A DNA stretch of 10,935 nucleotides from JBDREA01 sp043820265 (GTDB lineage Archaea > Altiarchaeota > Altiarchaeia > IMC4 > JBDREA01). The stretch is from contig JBDREA010000105.1 in NCBI GenBank assembly GCA_043820265.1, positions 1-10,935 of the forward strand. Direction: 5' to 3'. A model generated the notes under the pieces. That model was given only the letters and a program-made list of their open reading frames with translations. It searched no databases and was not told the DNA's origin. Positions 8,801 through 10,935 of this stretch are shown one piece after another (the stretch's first letter is position 1; each line of letters begins with the position of its first letter). The translations under genes were made by a program, and so were the position numbers.

Positions 8801-10806
8801 TTGAAGGATTCCTAAAAGACGTTGACCTGTTACCTAAGAGATTGGAGAAAAAGATCCAAGACACCCTGAGTCCGGATTTGTCTAAAGGGCAATTGGAGCT
8901 TAGAAAAAAGAAGGCCCATCAATTAATGGATATAATAAAAAATGCAGATTATTTCAAAATCGAAGAACACCACAACCTCGAGGATCCGGAATATGCGAAA
9001 AAACAGTTGGTCGAAATCGGCTTAAAAGCACTCGACGAGGGATGGAACGGGTCATTTCAGTCAGTAGTTGGAGATTTCCTCGATGAAGTTGGAGAAAACA
9101 TTAATCCTGAATTTAGGCTTCCTGTTCTAACGTCTTTTCTTATTGATGCCACACACACTGACGAGCCAGTTAAACCGACTCTGGAGATGATGAAGAGGAG
9201 TACCGAAGAACTTAATTCTACTCCTCCAAAAATTGAAGAGGAGCAACTTACTCCTTTCCAACGTATGCAAAACCAAAGAATAGAAGAAAGAAACCTACTA
9301 GAATCAATCCTTGATCAAGAAGAGCCTTTCCTGTTCTTCGCTGAAGCACCTGTTGATATAACTCAAGCTGATATGAACCAATTAAGTTTAGAAACTAGAA
9401 GAGCTCTTATATCAGTTTTATCTAGCCGAAAGAGATCCTTAACTGGAGAAGAAATTAGTGTATCTCAGACAGCAGGTGGAGCGTCGCTTAGGAAACTCAG
9501 TAAAGTGCAAGCATTGATAGGGGATAATCTCCCCAGGAAATTATCAAGTCCAACAGTACTCTCTGCCCTAGCTGGTCACAGACTTTCTGATATGATTCTT
9601 CCAGTAAATTCAATGAGTAAATTCCAAGAAAACTGTAATGATATACTCACGGCAGCTAATCCACAACGCTTTTTTAAAGTAGTTGATTCACTAGTAGATG
9701 ATTCTACCCAAGACCTAAGTATTCGGGCAGCTTATCTAAAGCTTGCCGGACATGCAACTATTGGCGAAGTAAAAGCCAAAGATTCAGATCAAACAAAATC
9801 TTATCTATGGAAAAAACGCGAAAAATTAATAAGTGAATGGGAGCTACGTCAGAAAGCATATGACAGCTACATAAGCTATATGACCTTAACTGATGTACCT
9901 CCCACAGACGATGTTGAACTGAAGAAGAGAGACGGGGGAATATATGATTTAACCTATCAGATAGCTGAAGAATCAGCTAAGGGTATGGATGCAAATGAAT
10001 TATTTGAGCGACTCGGATTTGTAGGTAAAAGGGAGGATACCCTTCTTGAAAGAATTGGGAAATCAGAAGATTATATATTTGTTAAAAGAGAAGAGACAGG
10101 ATATGACCTGGAATGGAAGAGAATAATTCAGGGGGCAAATGGAGTCTTCGACGAGAAAAGAGAGAAAGTTGGTTTATCAGATAGAGAAGAACATCAAATA
10201 CAAGCCTTCACTGAAAAAGTAGCTGAAATAGATTCCTGTATGGGAGATAGTCTTCCACGTCAGAGAATCCCGGAGTTTTTGAGCCGAGTATACAAGTTAA
10301 GCCAAAAAGATCCTGAGCTAGCCAAGTTGTATTTTGACACAGCATTGGCTCCAGTTAGGGAAAAAACCAAGAGTACTACAGCTAAAAGAAGAGTTCCTCC
10401 TCATCCATTCAATACCTTTGACCGTTTCGTATCTGATCCGAAAACTTCCAAAGATGTGTTCGATGCAATAGAAGGATTCGGGGATCCCGCCCTCGGCCGG
10501 GAGTATTTAACGATGATTTCTTCAATCGATCCGAAACTTGATGCACAAGAGACTCGTTCTTTATACGAACGAGTATTTGACTTCAAAGGATTTGTCCCAA
10601 AATTAAAAGAGGCATGGAACAAAAAAGGCGATGACGGCAGTGAGATTGGTAAACAAGCTGTACGAGCCTTCGTCTCTCTCTTCTCAACTTCCGAATGGCA
10701 GGAAAACCTATTGGCAAAAAATACACTGGACGTATTGGAAAATAATCCTCAAGCCATAATCGATCTCGCAGAAACTGCAAAAAAGATCAATCCAACACCT
10801 TCATAA
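5848..10806 (+). CDS. Giant helical protein B, paralogue of protein A with a beta-rich insertion
   Basis: A protein of 1652 residues (about 185 kDa), soluble and mostly helical, of no family I recognise. Residues 1-515 run almost without offset against protein A. Then about 120 residues (roughly 520-640) have no counterpart there; 522-600 alternate hydrophobic and polar residues as beta strands do (TTIIKYV, KELRIAQQ, RIVNVVED, GKVRCVKD), suggesting a small beta domain. After it the alignment resumes at an offset near 120 (MIDELTD at 647 against ILDDITD at 525). The best conserved core is 845-977, with SRHLGPLL, GLSQEQRIK and SILDELD. Further insertions raise the offset to 175 by the C-terminal block (1477 onward). 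Residues 1115-1180 are charged, Pro-containing and perhaps a linker or coiled coil. The N-terminus is Pro/Gly/Lys-rich and likely disordered. The ATG lies 6 bases after the upstream TAA, in the same frame and without a Shine-Dalgarno sequence, so translation probably depends on the upstream gene. Confidence 0.93.
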   Translation: MASYKPPGKGPSKGDIVGGRVDAEPSTSVPRVKELGQPFAIDIGRIRASVKDRSRVLRLDETLQQKTFEALVALGTESALKTEINSNPTKDALSAFQCVSNIMERHQKKHPSYPHLTLMLINNMRRALENGRKLPFLIEDMGSKGDATEAALNVPGPFTDIKARLRQLFPETEKHDPEKFRELVKQFKETSGNIVSTNPAKWDYSAGAAFQKLFPLIGKVKSEEGRIEVVRHVRLGLKAGLETEDLFKIVEDSLDQPERTVAEIEGQVFDSVIDATQAKRKINLGENDFPEGVYSALKKLSHNLHPAQKESYKRKMEKLFVYGADKVGRMEALIYLATIVSSERKGLPLSVINDLSDLKVIGKAITILHEHDSKTLVPGNKELTSSEIGVREDIPKIISHSDVYQLRRTAGRIRSVESCEFSPYNTAVKFFSVFQGEGRRLREIQERMFIRDHPDKFWHGVDKETDVFPKDYVTPELGLKNRLQKADFAIGPTKADLRDEVLENLLSLGIPVIGEMKSGIPMRGGDDWSWTLKTDRQTTIIKYVKAKKELRIAQQTGGYDLENRIVNVVEDLGGGKVRCVKDNAFRVDQLKKGLDSDLEVRLLHSISEVAGHGGEDTEIANLEAAKAQGELEVVLKGSEDASIVLNMIDELTDISLGSQLEQHTRMRNNLLVAAERQPLDPSLFGQIREILRLGLSADYEGRMVGQNLLVSQLGVVSASLPENRDTSMGQQRDSIVDSNKVLCLASESIVDFLDLRKKFNNIDPSRPDFEEEFLSFGRFVRTQATAIQKRLSTPLITEDMGDPSKIQSAVDEKEHMAAISGSHVHIARLFLENIESTIIPFLIKTTELMGVNPGASKDFVRVFRPSPDLLDRHGENVGQKGRLLPNNLWERIYPLVRRLAEKPEIDASGGNRLTHLFKVYGSRHLGPLLSGQSEIARLSENPTLIDKLAGLSQEQRIKVVSRAQDGVEVGSILDELDGIKTTTQLEGFLKDVDLLPKRLEKKIQDTLSPDLSKGQLELRKKKAHQLMDIIKNADYFKIEEHHNLEDPEYAKKQLVEIGLKALDEGWNGSFQSVVGDFLDEVGENINPEFRLPVLTSFLIDATHTDEPVKPTLEMMKRSTEELNSTPPKIEEEQLTPFQRMQNQRIEERNLLESILDQEEPFLFFAEAPVDITQADMNQLSLETRRALISVLSSRKRSLTGEEISVSQTAGGASLRKLSKVQALIGDNLPRKLSSPTVLSALAGHRLSDMILPVNSMSKFQENCNDILTAANPQRFFKVVDSLVDDSTQDLSIRAAYLKLAGHATIGEVKAKDSDQTKSYLWKKREKLISEWELRQKAYDSYISYMTLTDVPPTDDVELKKRDGGIYDLTYQIAEESAKGMDANELFERLGFVGKREDTLLERIGKSEDYIFVKREETGYDLEWKRIIQGANGVFDEKREKVGLSDREEHQIQAFTEKVAEIDSCMGDSLPRQRIPEFLSRVYKLSQKDPELAKLYFDTALAPVREKTKSTTAKRRVPPHPFNTFDRFVSDPKTSKDVFDAIEGFGDPALGREYLTMISSIDPKLDAQETRSLYERVFDFKGFVPKLKEAWNKKGDDGSEIGKQAVRAFVSLFSTSEWQENLLAKNTLDVLENNPQAIIDLAETAKKINPTPS

Positions 10807-10809
10807 AAA

Positions 10810-10935
10810 ATGAATAAACCAAGGGAACAAGGAGGCAGGAATGGAAAAAGAGAAATCCCCAAGGCAGGACCTGAAGAAATCTCTAGAACCCCGCCTCTAG
10901 GTTCAGAATCTCTAAAAAAGATTATGGCAATAAAC
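10810..10935 (+). CDS. Third gene of the array, N-terminal 42 residues only
   Basis: An ATG three bases after the TAA of protein B opens a frame with no stop to the end of the window, giving 42 residues. The start MNKPREQGGRNGKREIP is polar, Gly- and basic-rich like the starts of proteins A and B, then GSESLKKIMAIN resembles the first helix of protein A (LDSERLADKINEV). It is in the same frame as the two upstream genes and again has no Shine-Dalgarno sequence ahead of it. I infer a third paralogue of the giant family. The similarity is too short to be proof, and the frame could still close just outside the window. Confidence 0.65.
   Translation, partial: MNKPREQGGRNGKREIPKAGPEEISRTPPLGSESLKKIMAIN

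Noticed and set aside
10841..10900. Short 19-codon ORF starting at ATG 10841, with GGAGG at 10831-10835 as a good-looking Shine-Dalgarno sequence
   Set aside because: It closes at a TAG after 19 codons, whereas the frame from 10810 stays open to the end and continues the tight, same-frame spacing of the array. The GGAGG falls within Gly/Arg codons of that longer frame.

Overview
The window looks archaeal, although nothing in it fixes a lineage. Gene 1 begins 26 bases after a TATA-like octamer (262-269) and has no ribosome binding site, which is the spacing of a leaderless archaeal transcript. Its protein is a small winged-helix regulator tethered to the membrane, an architecture I associate with archaea. 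The two downstream junctions between genes also lack Shine-Dalgarno sequences. A DPANN-like or other uncultivated archaeon is a guess. No rRNA, tRNA, CRISPR array, transposase or integrase is visible.

Layout, all genes on the + strand. Bases 2-169 are the lysine-rich C-terminal tail of a protein that enters from the left, partly built from a 60-bp tandem repeat, followed by a hairpin and a T-rich tract. Bases 296-1261 encode a 321-residue protein with an N-terminal winged helix, two membrane spans and a long Ala/Ser/Thr-rich segment between them. The 212-base intergenic gap (1262-1473) holds a strong inverted repeat with 18-bp arms (1376-1435) and candidate promoter elements. Bases 1474-5841 and 5848-10806 encode two very large soluble, mostly helical proteins of 1455 and 1652 residues. 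A third gene opens at 10810 and runs off the right end.

The two giant proteins match no family I recognise, but by eye they are paralogues of each other over most of their length. They share a highly similar core (residues 798-859 and 916-977; 33 of 62 positions identical by hand count), collinear N-terminal halves and related C-terminal regions. The second differs mainly by an insertion of about 120 residues rich in predicted beta strands. The three genes of this array are packed 6 and 3 bases apart and all lie in the same reading frame, so each pair is separated by a single TAA stop. This suggests one transcript and a multi-subunit assembly or scaffold made of divergent copies. The function is unknown. 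The upstream membrane-bound regulator and the inverted repeat beside the promoter are reasonable candidates for control of the array, but that link is inference.
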